From an uncultured Oscillospiraceae bacterium (lineage in GTDB: Bacteria; Bacillota; Clostridia; Oscillospirales; Oscillospiraceae), in assembly GCA_949494735.1 (NCBI GenBank), contig CATABD010000007.1:1-58289 (forward strand): 58,289 nucleotides of DNA. The letters are read 5' to 3'. Positions 18,194-26,830 of this stretch are shown here, in pieces. The notes under the pieces were generated by a model. That model searched no databases and was not told the DNA's origin. It was given only the letters and a program-made list of their open reading frames with translations. The number at the start of each line of letters is the position of its first letter. Within the stretch, counting starts at the first letter, position 1. A program made the translations under genes and the position numbers.

Positions 18194-19173
18194 CACCGCA
18201 CCCCCTTTTCGTCAGAAGAAGCCTGCTCCATTCCAAATTCAGCCGGGGGCGCTGAAACGTCCATATCCGCAGGCTCCTTCTTCCTCTCCCCATAAAGCCC
18301 AAGGGCGGCTTTGCGGGGGCCCCTATGGAGGGCGGCTAAAATGGCCTCCCTGGCCTGGGGGATGGTGTAGACAGAGGGGGGCACGTCCACCCCCATGGAG
18401 CGCAGCCGGGCGAACACCCTTGTCATGGCGGGCACGCCCAGGCCCATGGCCTCCAGCTCGTCCCCGTGGGCAAAGACCTCCTCCGGGGGCCCCGAGAAGG
18501 GGACGGCCCCCTTGTGGATGACCACCAGCCGTTCTGCCTCCCGGGCCACCTCCTCCATGGAGTGGGACACCAGGATGATGCAGGCGTTTTTCTCCTGGTG
18601 GTAGGTGCGGATGTTGTCCAGGATGCGGGCGGAGCCGGAGGGGTCCAGCCCGGCGGTGGGCTCGTCCAGCACCAGCACCCGGGGCTCCATGGCGATGACG
18701 CCGGCGATGGCCACCCGGCGCTTCTGCCCGCCGGACAGGTCGAAGGGGGACTTCTCCAGCACCCCGGGCTCCAGCCCCACAAACCGGGCGGACTGCTTGA
18801 CGCGGCGGTCCACCTCGTCCCCGTCCAACCCCATGTTTTTGGGGCCGAAGGCGATGTCCTGGTACACCGTCTCCTCAAAGAGCTGGTACTCCGGGTACTG
18901 GAACACCAGCCCCACCTGGCACCGCACCTGCCGGGTGCGCGACTTGTCCTCCCAGATGTCGGCGCCGTCGAACAGCACCTGGCCGGAGGTGGGCTTCAAA
19001 AGGCCGTTGAGGTGCTGGATCAGGGTGGATTTCCCCGACCCGGTGCGGCCGATGACGGCCAGGTATTCCCCGGCCTGGGCGGAGAAATCCACGCGGTCCA
19101 GGGCGGTGTGCTCAAAGGGGGTGCCCTGGCTGTAGGTGTGGGTGAGTTGTCTGGTTTCGATGATAGCTTGCAT
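18193..19173 (-). CDS. ecfA2: Energy-coupling factor ATPase EcfA2
   Basis: A 326-residue ABC ATPase of the ECF importer. P-loop IGRTGSGKST, Q-loop QYPEYQLFEETVYQDIAFGP (the PEYQLFEE wording is typical of EcfA2), signature LSGGQKRRVAIAG and Walker B VLVLDEPTAGLDP are all present. The C-terminal tail after about residue 285 is longer than usual and low in complexity. The ATG at 19173 has AAGGAG upstream. The GNAT gene sits between ecfA1 and this gene, splitting the usual A1-A2-T order. Confidence 0.93.
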   Translation of the reverse strand: MQAIIETRQLTHTYSQGTPFEHTALDRVDFSAQAGEYLAVIGRTGSGKSTLIQHLNGLLKPTSGQVLFDGADIWEDKSRTRQVRCQVGLVFQYPEYQLFEETVYQDIAFGPKNMGLDGDEVDRRVKQSARFVGLEPGVLEKSPFDLSGGQKRRVAIAGVIAMEPRVLVLDEPTAGLDPSGSARILDNIRTYHQEKNACIILVSHSMEEVAREAERLVVIHKGAVPFSGPPEEVFAHGDELEAMGLGVPAMTRVFARLRSMGVDVPPSVYTIPQAREAILAALHRGPRKAALGLYGERKKEPADMDVSAPPAEFGMEQASSDEKGVR

Positions 19174-19230
19174 GTATGAACTCCTTGGAATGGAGATTGA
19201 TAAATGCGGGTGAAGCAAAGCTGGAAGTTG

Positions 19231-19674
19231 TCAAGCTCTCTTCATATATAGTAACGGATACGGATTGCCCTGCTCGTCGAATTCGGCCCTTTTATAGACT
19301 TCAAACCCCATATGCTCATAAAAGCCTTTTGCAATAGGATTCTGCTCATTTACGGTGAGCTCATTTATGGAATAGGTTTCGATCCCATACCGCAGCAATC
19401 GTTTTCCGATTCCCCGCCCTCTGCTCTCGCTTGAGATAAATAGCATTTCAAGCGTTTGATTTGCGACGCCCATAAATCCTGCCGGATGTCCTTTTTCATT
19501 TTCGGCAACTATTAATTGAGGAACCTTTTGCAGCGCCTGGGGAACATACTGCTTGATCGTATTGATTTCATCATTTGACAGAAATAGATGCGTAGCTTTC
19601 ACAGAACTTTCCCATACCGCTAATAGGTGCTGCATCAATTCCAGGTTTCGGTCTGCTATTTCGACTATTCTCAT
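19231..19674 (-). CDS. GNAT family N-acetyltransferase
   Basis: A 147-residue acetyltransferase with the acetyl-CoA loop SRGRGIGKRLLRYGIE and a C-terminal GFYEHMGFEVYKR motif. The substrate is unknown. The gene is visibly AT-richer than both neighbours and uses many A/T-ending codons, and it interrupts the ecfA1-ecfA2 pair, so it was probably acquired and inserted in an intergenic position without breaking either gene. Its ribosome site is GGAGGGAT. A complete reading frame with intact motifs suggests it is functional. Confidence 0.88.
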   Translation of the reverse strand: MRIVEIADRNLELMQHLLAVWESSVKATHLFLSNDEINTIKQYVPQALQKVPQLIVAENEKGHPAGFMGVANQTLEMLFISSESRGRGIGKRLLRYGIETYSINELTVNEQNPIAKGFYEHMGFEVYKRAEFDEQGNPYPLLYMKRA

Positions 19675-19710
19675 GGTTATCCCTCCTCATTGAAGGTTGG
19701 GCCTGCGCTG

Positions 19711-20556
19711 TTACGCCAGCAGCTCCTTCAACACCTGGGCGCACTCATCCACCGTCAGCGCCGTCAGGGGCACGTCCACCCCCGCCTGCCGCAGCTCGTA
19801 GAGCAGCGCCACCGGCTCGGGCACCTCCAGCCCCAGGGAGCGCAGGCCATCCACGTTCTGGAACACCAGCGCGGGCTTGTCGTCCGCCACGATGTGGCCG
19901 TCGTGCATGACCACGAGCCGGTCCGCCTGGGCGGCCTCGTCCATGTGGTGGGTGATGAGCACCACCGTGATGCCGGCTTCCGTGTTGAGACGCCGGATGG
20001 TGTCCAGCACCTCGCGCCGCCCCACCGGGTCCAGCATGGCGGTGGGCTCATCCAGCACGATGCACCGGGGCCGCATGGCCAGCACCCCGGCGATGGCCAC
20101 CCGCTGCTTCTGCCCGCCGGACAGCAGGTGGGGGGCGTGGCGGGCGTAGTCCGCCATGCCCACGGTTTCCAGGGCGGCGTCCACCCGCTCCCGGATCTCC
20201 GCGGAGGGCACGCCCAGGTTTTCCGGGCCGAAGGCCACGTCCTCCTCCACCACGCTGGCCACGATCTGGTTGTCCGGGTTCTGGAACACCATGCCCACCC
20301 GGCGGCGGATGTCCAGCAGGTGTTCCTCGCCGCAGGTGTCCAGGCCGTCCACGTAAACCTTGCCCCCGGAGGGCAGGAGGATGGCGTTGAAGTGCTTGGC
20401 CAGGGTGGATTTGCCCGAGCCGTTGTGGCCCAGCACCGCCACAAACTCCCCCGGCCTGACGGACAGGGTGAGGTTATCCAGCACCGTGGGGGCGACCCCC
20501 TCCCCGGTGGTGTAGCGGAAGGTGAGGTTTTCGGTTTGGAGGATGGGCTGGGCCAT
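19711..20556 (-). CDS. ecfA1: Energy-coupling factor ATPase EcfA1
   Basis: A 281-residue ABC ATPase, partner of EcfA2 in the ECF importer. It has the P-loop LGHNGSGKSTLAKHFN, Q-loop VFQNPDNQIVASVVEEDVAFGPEN (cut here only by recognition: NPDNQ is typical of EcfA1), LSGGQKQRVAIAG, and Walker B CIVLDEPTAMLDP. It begins 6 bp after the VanZ-family stop. The run methyltransferase-vanZ-ecfA1 is tightly packed. Confidence 0.94.
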   Translation of the reverse strand: MAQPILQTENLTFRYTTGEGVAPTVLDNLTLSVRPGEFVAVLGHNGSGKSTLAKHFNAILLPSGGKVYVDGLDTCGEEHLLDIRRRVGMVFQNPDNQIVASVVEEDVAFGPENLGVPSAEIRERVDAALETVGMADYARHAPHLLSGGQKQRVAIAGVLAMRPRCIVLDEPTAMLDPVGRREVLDTIRRLNTEAGITVVLITHHMDEAAQADRLVVMHDGHIVADDKPALVFQNVDGLRSLGLEVPEPVALLYELRQAGVDVPLTALTVDECAQVLKELLA

Positions 20557-20562
20557 AAGCAG

Positions 20563-21156
20563 TTACCTCGTCTGGGAAGGATCGAAGGGATGTACCGGGA
20601 ATTGTTGTGAAAAGCGGGGCAGCAGCAGCCGGATGGCCGCCCCCAGCAGAAAGCCGCCAAACACGCCCAGGGCGTTGAAAATCATATCGTCCACATCAAA
20701 GCACCGCCCCACAAACAGCTGCCAGCACTCGATGAAGGCGGTGACGGCGAAGCTGAGAAGGACGGCCCGCCTCCAGCCGAAGCCCCTCCACAGCAGGGCG
20801 GCGAAAAAGCCGAAGGGGAGGAACATGACGATGTTCCCCAAGATGTTGAACAGGCTGTCCAGCTGGGAGAAGGGGATCAGGCTCACCCGCCGGGACAGGC
20901 CGCTCACATCGAAATAGGGGGCGGTATGCCCCATGAGGGCGGCGGTCACATAGCCGGGCTGGGGGACCAGGGTGAGGACGGCCATGCCGCCGCAGTAGGC
21001 CCAGAACAGGGCCATGGCCCCCTCCCGGATGATGCCGCTGGACAGCCCCCGGGCGTCCAGGCGCCTGCGCCGGGGCCGGAGCAGCAGCAGGTACGCCAGC
21101 GCCCCCGCCCCCAAGCCGGGGAGCATATAGGAGATGTAGCGGGCGATGCGCGCCAT
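20563..21156 (-). CDS. VanZ family membrane protein
   Basis: A 197-residue integral membrane protein with about five hydrophobic segments. The VanZ-like core is visible: NILGNIVMFLPFGFFAALLW, then AFIECWQLFVGRCFDVDDMIFN and LGVFGGFLLG. The NILGN...PFG and ECxQ...R..D..D.. residues match the VanZ domain, known from low-level teicoplanin resistance but widespread with unknown cell-envelope roles. The ATG at 21156 overlaps the methyltransferase stop (TAATG); a longer in-frame reading runs inside that gene. Confidence 0.87.
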   Translation of the reverse strand: MARIARYISYMLPGLGAGALAYLLLLRPRRRRLDARGLSSGIIREGAMALFWAYCGGMAVLTLVPQPGYVTAALMGHTAPYFDVSGLSRRVSLIPFSQLDSLFNILGNIVMFLPFGFFAALLWRGFGWRRAVLLSFAVTAFIECWQLFVGRCFDVDDMIFNALGVFGGFLLGAAIRLLLPRFSQQFPVHPFDPSQTR

Positions 21157-22028
21157 TACCGGGCACCTTCCGCCGTCCACCGCCCCGTGGCCCCGCAGGG
21201 CAGGGCCAGCCCGGTGGCGGCGACGGGCAGGCCCAGCTCGTCGGACACGGTATGCCCGCCGAACCTGCCGCCCACCACGGTCTGCAAGATATAGGTGAGC
21301 ACCGACGGGGACAGCCCCGTGGTGTAGGAGTTCAAAATGACGAACAGCGGGTCGCGGGACAGCACCCCGGCCACCAGCTCCACAAAGGGGTACAAATTCT
21401 CCTCCAGCTTCCACACCTCGCCGGAGGGGCCCCGGCCATAGGAGGGCGGGTCCATGATGACGGCGTCGTATGTCCGCCCCCGGCGTATCTCCCGCTCCAC
21501 GAATTTGGCGCAGTCGTCCACAATCCAGCGGATGGGCCTGTCCTCCAGCCCGGAGGAGCGGGCGTTGTCCTTTGCCCACTGGACCATGCCCTTGGCCGCG
21601 TCCACGTGGCACACCGCCGCCCCCGCCGCCGCGCAGGCGATGGTGGCCCCGCCGGTGTAGGCGAACAGGTTGAGCACGCTCACCGGCCGCCCGGCGCTTT
21701 GGATCATCTCCCGGGCAAAGTCCCAGTTGGCCCCCTGCTCGGGGAACACCCCGGTGTGCTTGAAGTTCATCAGCCCCACGTTGAAGGTGAGGTCTTGATA
21801 GCGCACCTGCCAGCGCTGGGGGACGCTCCTGTCCGCCCACTGGCCGCCGCCGGAGCTGGAGCGGGCATAGCGGGCGTCGGGGCGCTTCCAGCCCCTGTGG
21901 GCGCGGGGGGTGTTCCAGATGGCCTGGGGGTCGGGCCGCACCAGCAGCTTGTCCCCCCAGCGCTCCAGCTTCTCGCCCCGGCCGCAGTCCAGCAGCTCAT
22001 AGTCCGTCCATCGGTCGGCCAGCCACAT
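21156..22028 (-). CDS. Class I SAM-dependent methyltransferase (RlmI-like)
   Basis: A 290-residue methyltransferase with the SAM-binding motif VLNLFAYTGGATIACAAAGA and the substrate motif VIMDPPSYGRG (DPPS, characteristic of enzymes methylating planar nitrogen or carbon of RNA bases). It resembles the C-terminal catalytic part of RlmI-type 23S rRNA m5C methyltransferases without an obvious PUA domain. The target is unproven. The ATG at 22028 is preceded by GGGGGTGGA. First gene of the long minus-strand run; the region just upstream holds the bidirectional terminator. Confidence 0.85.
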   Translation of the reverse strand: MWLADRWTDYELLDCGRGEKLERWGDKLLVRPDPQAIWNTPRAHRGWKRPDARYARSSSGGGQWADRSVPQRWQVRYQDLTFNVGLMNFKHTGVFPEQGANWDFAREMIQSAGRPVSVLNLFAYTGGATIACAAAGAAVCHVDAAKGMVQWAKDNARSSGLEDRPIRWIVDDCAKFVEREIRRGRTYDAVIMDPPSYGRGPSGEVWKLEENLYPFVELVAGVLSRDPLFVILNSYTTGLSPSVLTYILQTVVGGRFGGHTVSDELGLPVAATGLALPCGATGRWTAEGAR

Positions 22029-22103
22029 GGCTCCACCCCCAGAAATAAACAATCAAGGTATTATACAACAGCGGAGGCGATTAGTCAAACCCTGCGGGGG
22101 ATA

Positions 22104-22142
22104 AAAAAGCGCCGGGGCGGCATAAACGCCCCGGCGCTTTTT
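22104..22142. terminator. Bidirectional terminator after the pot operon
   Basis: A 16-bp perfect stem (AAAAAGCGCCGGGGCG and complement, 7-base loop), with A and T tracts usable on both strands. It lies directly after the minus-strand potCD stop. Confidence 0.85.
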
Positions 22143-22147
22143 ACAGG

Positions 22148-24157
22148 TCAGGTCCCCAGCTGGACCCACAGCTCGTTATACAGGGCCCGGGTGGCGGGGG
22201 GGAGGACCAGGTACATCTCGCACCGCTCCAGCACCTCGGCGGGGGCGGCCATGATCTCGTAGAGCCCGGGGTCAAGCTCCTCGCCGTACAGCTCTTCGTA
22301 GTAGGCGGGGTACTGCTCCAATGCCTCGGTGTTGGGGGAGGCGTACCAGATATAGTCCATGTTGGCCAGGTTGGCCTCGGTGGAGGCGATGAAGTTGATC
22401 CACGCCATAGCCTCGTCGTAGTGGGGGGCGTCCTTGAGCACGCACATGGCGTCCACAAACCAGTTGGCCCCCTCCACGGGGATCACGTAGCGCAGATCCA
22501 CGCCGTCCGCCTGGTTGTCCAGCATGGACAGGTAGTCCCCGGCGTAGTAGGTGGCGATGGCGGCGTTGCCCCCCTCCATCTTCTGGAACACCTGATCCAT
22601 TACCTTGCCCTGGAACACCCCCCGGCGGCTGGCCCCGGCAATCAGCCCGAACGCCTCCCGGATCTGGCCGGCGTCGGTGGTGTTCACCGAATAGCCCAGG
22701 TGGAGCAGGGCCGCGCCCAAGGCGTCCCGGGAGTTGTTGATGAGCAGCACGCCCCCGGCGTACTGGTCGTCATACAAAGCGCCCCAGCTGTCCGGCTCCT
22801 CATCCACCATATTGGCGTTGTAGATCAGCCCCAGGGTGCCCCAGGAGTAGGGGACGGTGTACCTGTTCTCCGGGTCGTAGGGCAGGTTGCGGAAGCGCCG
22901 GTCGATTTTTTCAAAGTTGGGAATCTGGCTGTAGTCCAGCTCCTCCAGCATCCCCTCCTCCATGAGTTGGGAGATCATGTAGTCGGAGGGGACGATGACG
23001 TCGTAGTCCGCGCCGCCGCTTTTCAGCAGGGAGTAGAGGGCTTCGTTGCTCTCGGCGGTCTGGTAGTTCACCCGGATGCCGGTGGCGTCCTCAAACTGGC
23101 CGATGAGATCCTCGTCGATATACTCCCCCCAGGAGCAGACGTTGACAACAGGCTGGGAGGAGGTGGCCCCGGTGAGAAACACCACCGCCGCCAGAAAGGC
23201 GCAGGCCATGGCCCCGGCCAGCCCCCGGCGGGCCCACCGATAGGCGGGCTGGTTGAATTTCATGGACAGCTTTTCGAGGAAGGAGGGCTCCCGGACCTCC
23301 TGCCGGGCCTCCCGCCGCTCCTGGCGGATCTCCCGCACGTTGTTGAGCACCAGCAGGGCCAGCACCGACAAAAACAGCAGGGTGGACACGGCGTTGACCT
23401 CCGGGGTGATGCGCTTTTTGGTCATGGAGTAGATGCGCATGGCCAGGGTGGAGGTGGACGAGCCTGCGGTGAAGTAGGAGATGACAAAGTCATCAATGGA
23501 CATGGTGAAGGCGATGAGCGCCCCGGAGACGATGCCCGGCTTGATCTCCGGCAGGATCACCTTCCAGAAGGCCTGCATCCAGGTGCAGCCCAGGTCCTGG
23601 GCCGCGTCTACCAGGTTTTTGTCCATCTGGCGCAGCTTGGGGGCCACGTTGAGGATGACATAGGGAATGTTGAAGGCCACATGGGCCAGCAGCATGGTGC
23701 CGAAGCCCAGGGTGAGGCGGACGGGCAGCTCCACCGCCCCCTGCACGCTGTTGAACCACTGGGCGAAGGCCCCCCAGCCCTGGAAGAAGGCCACGAAGAA
23801 CAGGCACAGGGACACGCCGGTGACGATGTCCGCGTTCATCATGGGGATGTCGTTGACCACCAGCAGGGCGTCCCGCCGGCGCTTGGATAGGGAATAAAGG
23901 CCGATGGCGGCGAATGTGCCCGCAGCGGTGGCGATGGCGGTGGCCAACAGGGAGACCAGCAGGGTGGTGTACAGGCTCTCCATGATGAGCCGGTTTTGGA
24001 ACAGGGCGGAGTACCACTCCAGGGAGAAGCCCTTCCATACGGCGCTGGAGTCCCCGGCGTTGAAGGAGAACACGATGAGCAGGAAAATGGGCAGATACAA
24101 AAACAGGAAGGTCAGGCCGATAAAGAGGCGGCCGCCGATACGGTTTTTCTGCTTCAC
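22148..24157 (-). CDS. Fused spermidine/putrescine permease and binding protein (PotC-PotD)
   Basis: A 669-residue fusion. Residues 1 to about 275 are a PotC-type permease with six helices and the EAA loop DAAQDLGCTWMQAFWKVILP. After a charged linker and another membrane helix (about 315-338), the rest is a PotD-type periplasmic-fold binding domain beginning NVCSWGEYIDEDLIGQFE and containing DVIVPSDYMISQL and YSWGTLGLIYN. The second membrane helix tethers the binding domain outside the cell, so no separate lipoprotein is needed. There is no stop or frameshift at the junction. With potA and potB upstream this makes a complete polyamine importer in three genes. Confidence 0.93.
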   Translation of the reverse strand: MKQKNRIGGRLFIGLTFLFLYLPIFLLIVFSFNAGDSSAVWKGFSLEWYSALFQNRLIMESLYTTLLVSLLATAIATAAGTFAAIGLYSLSKRRRDALLVVNDIPMMNADIVTGVSLCLFFVAFFQGWGAFAQWFNSVQGAVELPVRLTLGFGTMLLAHVAFNIPYVILNVAPKLRQMDKNLVDAAQDLGCTWMQAFWKVILPEIKPGIVSGALIAFTMSIDDFVISYFTAGSSTSTLAMRIYSMTKKRITPEVNAVSTLLFLSVLALLVLNNVREIRQERREARQEVREPSFLEKLSMKFNQPAYRWARRGLAGAMACAFLAAVVFLTGATSSQPVVNVCSWGEYIDEDLIGQFEDATGIRVNYQTAESNEALYSLLKSGGADYDVIVPSDYMISQLMEEGMLEELDYSQIPNFEKIDRRFRNLPYDPENRYTVPYSWGTLGLIYNANMVDEEPDSWGALYDDQYAGGVLLINNSRDALGAALLHLGYSVNTTDAGQIREAFGLIAGASRRGVFQGKVMDQVFQKMEGGNAAIATYYAGDYLSMLDNQADGVDLRYVIPVEGANWFVDAMCVLKDAPHYDEAMAWINFIASTEANLANMDYIWYASPNTEALEQYPAYYEELYGEELDPGLYEIMAAPAEVLERCEMYLVLPPATRALYNELWVQLGT

Positions 24158-24200
24158 AGGAACGCGCCCCCCTTCGTGGCCGTGGGGCCGCTTTGGATAA

Positions 24201-24263
24201 AGTAAGCAAAACGAAGCGGATCAAAGTTCTTTTTGCTTACTTTTTCTTTCAAGAAAAAGTAAG
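24201..24263 (-). repeat. Overlapping inverted repeats between potB and potCD
   Basis: A perfect 13-bp hairpin (CTTACTTTTTCTT at 24236-24248 with AAGAAAAAGTAAG at 24251-24263) shares its left part with a second inverted repeat, AGTAAGCAAA (24201-24210) with TTTGCTTACT (24232-24241). The two stems are mutually exclusive. The AT-rich composition is unlike the surrounding coding DNA. It may be a dispersed repeat or an mRNA processing element that sets potCD relative to potAB. Confidence 0.6.
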
Positions 24264-24266
24264 TCA

Positions 24267-25118
24267 TCAGAGCATCACCGCCTGTTCCTCGCCCTCGCCG
24301 AAGTGGTTCATGACCACCATGCACACCACCACGATGACCATCATCACCATGGAGATGGCGGCGCCCAGGTGGGGGTTGTAGGCCCCGCCCAGAAATTGCA
24401 GCTCAATCAAATCGCCCAGCATCATCTGGTTGCCGCCCCCCAGGAGGTTGGAGATGGCAAACGTGGACACGGACGGCACAAACACCATAGTCACCCCGGA
24501 CAGGATGCCGGGCAGGGACAGGGGGAAGATGACCTTGCGGAATACCCGCACCCCGTCCGCCCCCAGGTCCCGGGCAGCCTCGACAAGGGAGCCGTCCAGC
24601 TTGACGATGACGGAATAGATGGGCAGGATCATGAAGGGCAGGTAGTTATACACCATGCCCAGCACCACCGCGCCGGGGGTGCCGATCATCTGGAGGTGAT
24701 CCACCCCCAGCAGATCCAGCAGGCCGGCGGCCCGGAACAGCTGGTTGAGCAGGCCGTTGTTTTCCAGGATGGACATCCAGGAGTAGGTACGCAGCAGGAA
24801 GTTCATCCACATGGGCAGCATGATGAGGGCCATGGCCAGACGCTGGAACCGGGGGCCCTCCTTGGCCATCCAGTAGGACACGGGGTAGCCGATAAGCAGG
24901 CACACCAGGGTGGCCAGCACCGCCAGCCAGAAGGAGCGCAGGAACACGCTCAGGTACAGCCCCATGCCGGTGAAATTACCCAGGGTTGCCTGGGCGGCGC
25001 CGGTGGCGGGGTCGGCGGCGGTGAAGGCGTATACCGCCATGATGATAATGGGGACAACCACAAACAGGGCCATCCAGATCACGTAGGGGAAGGCAAACCA
25101 GCCGCGCTTACTCCTCAT
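24267..25118 (-). CDS. potB: Spermidine/putrescine ABC transporter permease PotB
   Basis: A 283-residue permease with six membrane helices and the EAA loop [20 protein letters not shown]. It forms the channel with the PotC half of the fused protein. The start overlaps the end of potA by 11 bp, so the two are translationally coupled. Downstream, a 109-bp gap with the overlapping inverted repeats precedes potCD. Confidence 0.93.
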   Translation of the reverse strand: MRSKRGWFAFPYVIWMALFVVVPIIIMAVYAFTAADPATGAAQATLGNFTGMGLYLSVFLRSFWLAVLATLVCLLIGYPVSYWMAKEGPRFQRLAMALIMLPMWMNFLLRTYSWMSILENNGLLNQLFRAAGLLDLLGVDHLQMIGTPGAVVLGMVYNYLPFMILPIYSVIVKLDGSLVEAARDLGADGVRVFRKVIFPLSLPGILSGVTMVFVPSVSTFAISNLLGGGNQMMLGDLIELQFLGGAYNPHLGAAISMVMMVIVVVCMVVMNHFGEGEEQAVML

Positions 25119-26295
25119 GGCCGCCCTCCCGGGAGCCGCTCTCCTCCCCGTCGCCGGACTCGTCCTCCACCACGTCCAGCTCCTCGTACTCCTCGGAGTA
25201 GGAGGAGTAGTCGCCGAACATACCGGAGTACGGGCTCTTTTTCATCACGTGGATGCCGTCCGGGTCGATCTTGATGCCGATGCGGCTGTCCACCGGGCAG
25301 TAGTCGGTGGTCTGGATGAGCCACTTGAAGCCGTAGAAGTCCACGATGGTGTCGTAGTGGACGCCCTTGAAGGTGACGGAGGTGACGGTGCCCTTGAGCT
25401 GGCCCGCCGCCTCGTCCACAATGTCCACGTCCTCGGGGCGGATGACCACGTCCACCGGCTCATCCTTGGCGAAGCCCTTGTCCAGGCACTGGAACTTGCG
25501 GTTGAAGATCTCCACCACACCGTCGGAGCGCATGATGCCGTCGATGATGTTGGACTCGCCGATGAAGTCGGCCACGAAGGCGTTTTGGGGCTCGTTATAA
25601 ATGTCCTCGGGGGTGCCGATCTGCTGGATGCGCCCGCCGTCCATCACCACCACGGTGTCGGACATGGCCAGCGCCTCCTCCTGGTCGTGGGTCACATAGA
25701 TGAAGGTGATCTCCATCTCCTGCTGAATCCGCTTCAGCTCGTTCTGCATATCCTTGCGCAGGCGCATGTCAAGCGCCCCCAGCGGCTCGTCCAGCAGCAG
25801 CACCCGGGGGCGGTTCACCAGGGCCCGGGCGATGGCCACCCGCTGCTGCTGCCCGCCGGACAGGGCGGACACCGGGCGCTTCTCAAAGCCCTTGAGGTTC
25901 ACCGTCTCCAGCATCTCCATCACCCGGTCGTGGATCACCCGTTCGGGGAGCTTCGCCTTGCGTCCGCTGCTGTCCGCTTTGGGGATGCGCAGGCCGAAGG
26001 CCACATTCTCAAACACGTTGAGGTGCGGAAACAGGGCGTACCGCTGGAATACGGTGTTCACCGTCCGCTGGTGGGGCGGGACGTCATTGATCCTCACGCC
26101 GTCAAACAAAACGTCCCCGGCGGTCGGCAACAGAAACCCGCCTATAATCCTAAGCGTGGTTGTCTTGCCGCACCCGCTGGGGCCCAGCAGCGTGAGGAAC
26201 TCCTTATCGTTGATATACAGATTGATGTGGTCGAGCACGACCTCGTCGCCGTAGGACATCACGCAGTCCCGCAGGCGGATCAGCTCCTTGGACAT
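25108..26295 (-). CDS. potA: Spermidine/putrescine ABC transporter ATP-binding protein PotA
   Basis: A 395-residue ATPase of the polyamine importer. P-loop [14 protein letters not shown], signature [15 protein letters not shown], Walker [13 protein letters not shown] and a C-terminal TOBE domain (from about residue 270) are present, in PotA/PotG order. The extreme C-terminus (about 365-395) is a highly acidic tail, [19 protein letters not shown], not usual in PotA. The start has GGGGGAGGAT upstream. First gene of the operon. Confidence 0.94.
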   Translation of the reverse strand: MSKELIRLRDCVMSYGDEVVLDHINLYINDKEFLTLLGPSGCGKTTTLRIIGGFLLPTAGDVLFDGVRINDVPPHQRTVNTVFQRYALFPHLNVFENVAFGLRIPKADSSGRKAKLPERVIHDRVMEMLETVNLKGFEKRPVSALSGGQQQRVAIARALVNRPRVLLLDEPLGALDMRLRKDMQNELKRIQQEMEITFIYVTHDQEEALAMSDTVVVMDGGRIQQIGTPEDIYNEPQNAFVADFIGESNIIDGIMRSDGVVEIFNRKFQCLDKGFAKDEPVDVVIRPEDVDIVDEAAGQLKGTVTSVTFKGVHYDTIVDFYGFKWLIQTTDYCPVDSRIGIKIDPDGIHVMKKSPYSGMFGDYSSYSEEYEELDVVEDESGDGEESGSREGGHEE

Positions 26296-26384
26296 GTATC
26301 CTCCCCCATTTCTAAATGATGAGTGTTTTGTCAGCTCCCTTTTTTTATTCCCTGATGGACGCTTTCGCTGTCACGCTCGGCTTG

Positions 26385-26484
26385 GGCGCATGGCTGGGCC
26401 GCTTTCCCTACGACTCGGCCTGGCCGCAGGCCCGCTCGCGGGCCTGCGCTCGGCTTCGCTTCAGTCCAAGCTGCCCTATGCGCC
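26385..26484. repeat. 100-bp structured element with GGCGCAT/ATGCGCC ends
   Basis: Terminal inverted repeats GGCGCAT (26385-26391) and ATGCGCC (26478-26484) enclose a perfect 11-bp central hairpin, CGCAGGCCCGC (26425-26435) with GCGGGCCTGCG (26438-26448). Size, ends and folding suggest a REP/MITE-type mobile palindrome. It lies upstream of both divergent genes. Confidence 0.6.
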
Positions 26485-26654
26485 TATCCTCGCGCTTCTC
26501 AGGTTTTCACGGATAGCGAGATACATAATAGCGGCTTGACCACCATTTGTCAATCATTTTCAGGGGATTTTCCTGGTATTTTGTCGCGAGTTTTTTGGAG
26601 GGGCCGGCGGGCGCTTTCCAGCCCGGAACGGGGTGGAACCTTTGGGAATAGGGT

Positions 26655-26683
26655 TTGACAACATCCGGCCCGGCTGATATAAT
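26655..26683 (+). promoter_or_regulatory. Consensus SigA promoter of the ABC exporter operon
   Basis: TTGACA (26655-26660), a 17-bp spacer, and TATAAT (26678-26683): a perfect match to both boxes. Transcription should start near 26690, giving an untranslated leader of about 145 bases. So strong a promoter implies control after initiation, consistent with the attenuator that follows. Confidence 0.9.
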
Positions 26684-26745
26684 GAGATTTGGCAAAAGAG
26701 CGCCGAAAAGGTGCCTTTTCCACCCCATATAAAGGAGAGGAGGGG

Positions 26746-26778
26746 ATGGCTACGGTGAAATTGAGAACTTCCTTCTAA
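26746..26778 (+). CDS. Leader peptide MATVKLRTSF
   Basis: A 10-codon ORF with an excellent ribosome site (AAGGAGAGGAGG) ending in TAA at 26778. It carries Lys5-Leu6-Arg7, a +X+ tripeptide of the type known to stall ribosomes carrying a macrolide in the exit tunnel. The stop codon lies in arm 1 of the attenuator (26771-26777). With Leu6 in the P site, a stalled ribosome would cover bases to about 26777, exactly masking arm 1. Being this short, it is read as a regulatory peptide, not a functional protein. Confidence 0.7.
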   Translation: MATVKLRTSF

Positions 26779-26830
26779 CCGATAGAAGGAAATAAAATTT
26801 GATCCTTCTATCGCGTATTGCAATAGGAGG
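26771..26830 (+). promoter_or_regulatory. Four-arm translational attenuator of the ABC exporter
   Basis: Arm 1 CCTTCTA (26771-26777) pairs with arm 2 TAGAAGG (26783-26789). Arm 3 CCTTCTAT (26804-26811) pairs with arm 4 ATAGGAGG (26823-26830), with one G-U; arm 4 contains the exporter's ribosome site. The alternative 2:3 pairing, CGATAGAAGG (26780-26789) with CCTTCTATCG (26804-26813), is 10 bp, perfect, and frees the ribosome site. This is the ermC-type switch: stalling in the leader ORF blocks arm 1, arm 2 captures arm 3, and translation of the ATG at 26836 is released. Confidence 0.75.

Noticed and set aside
20563-21840. 425-codon version of the VanZ gene
   Set aside because: The first 228 codons overlap the methyltransferase in another frame without any motif; the VanZ protein starts at 21156 in a TAATG overlap.
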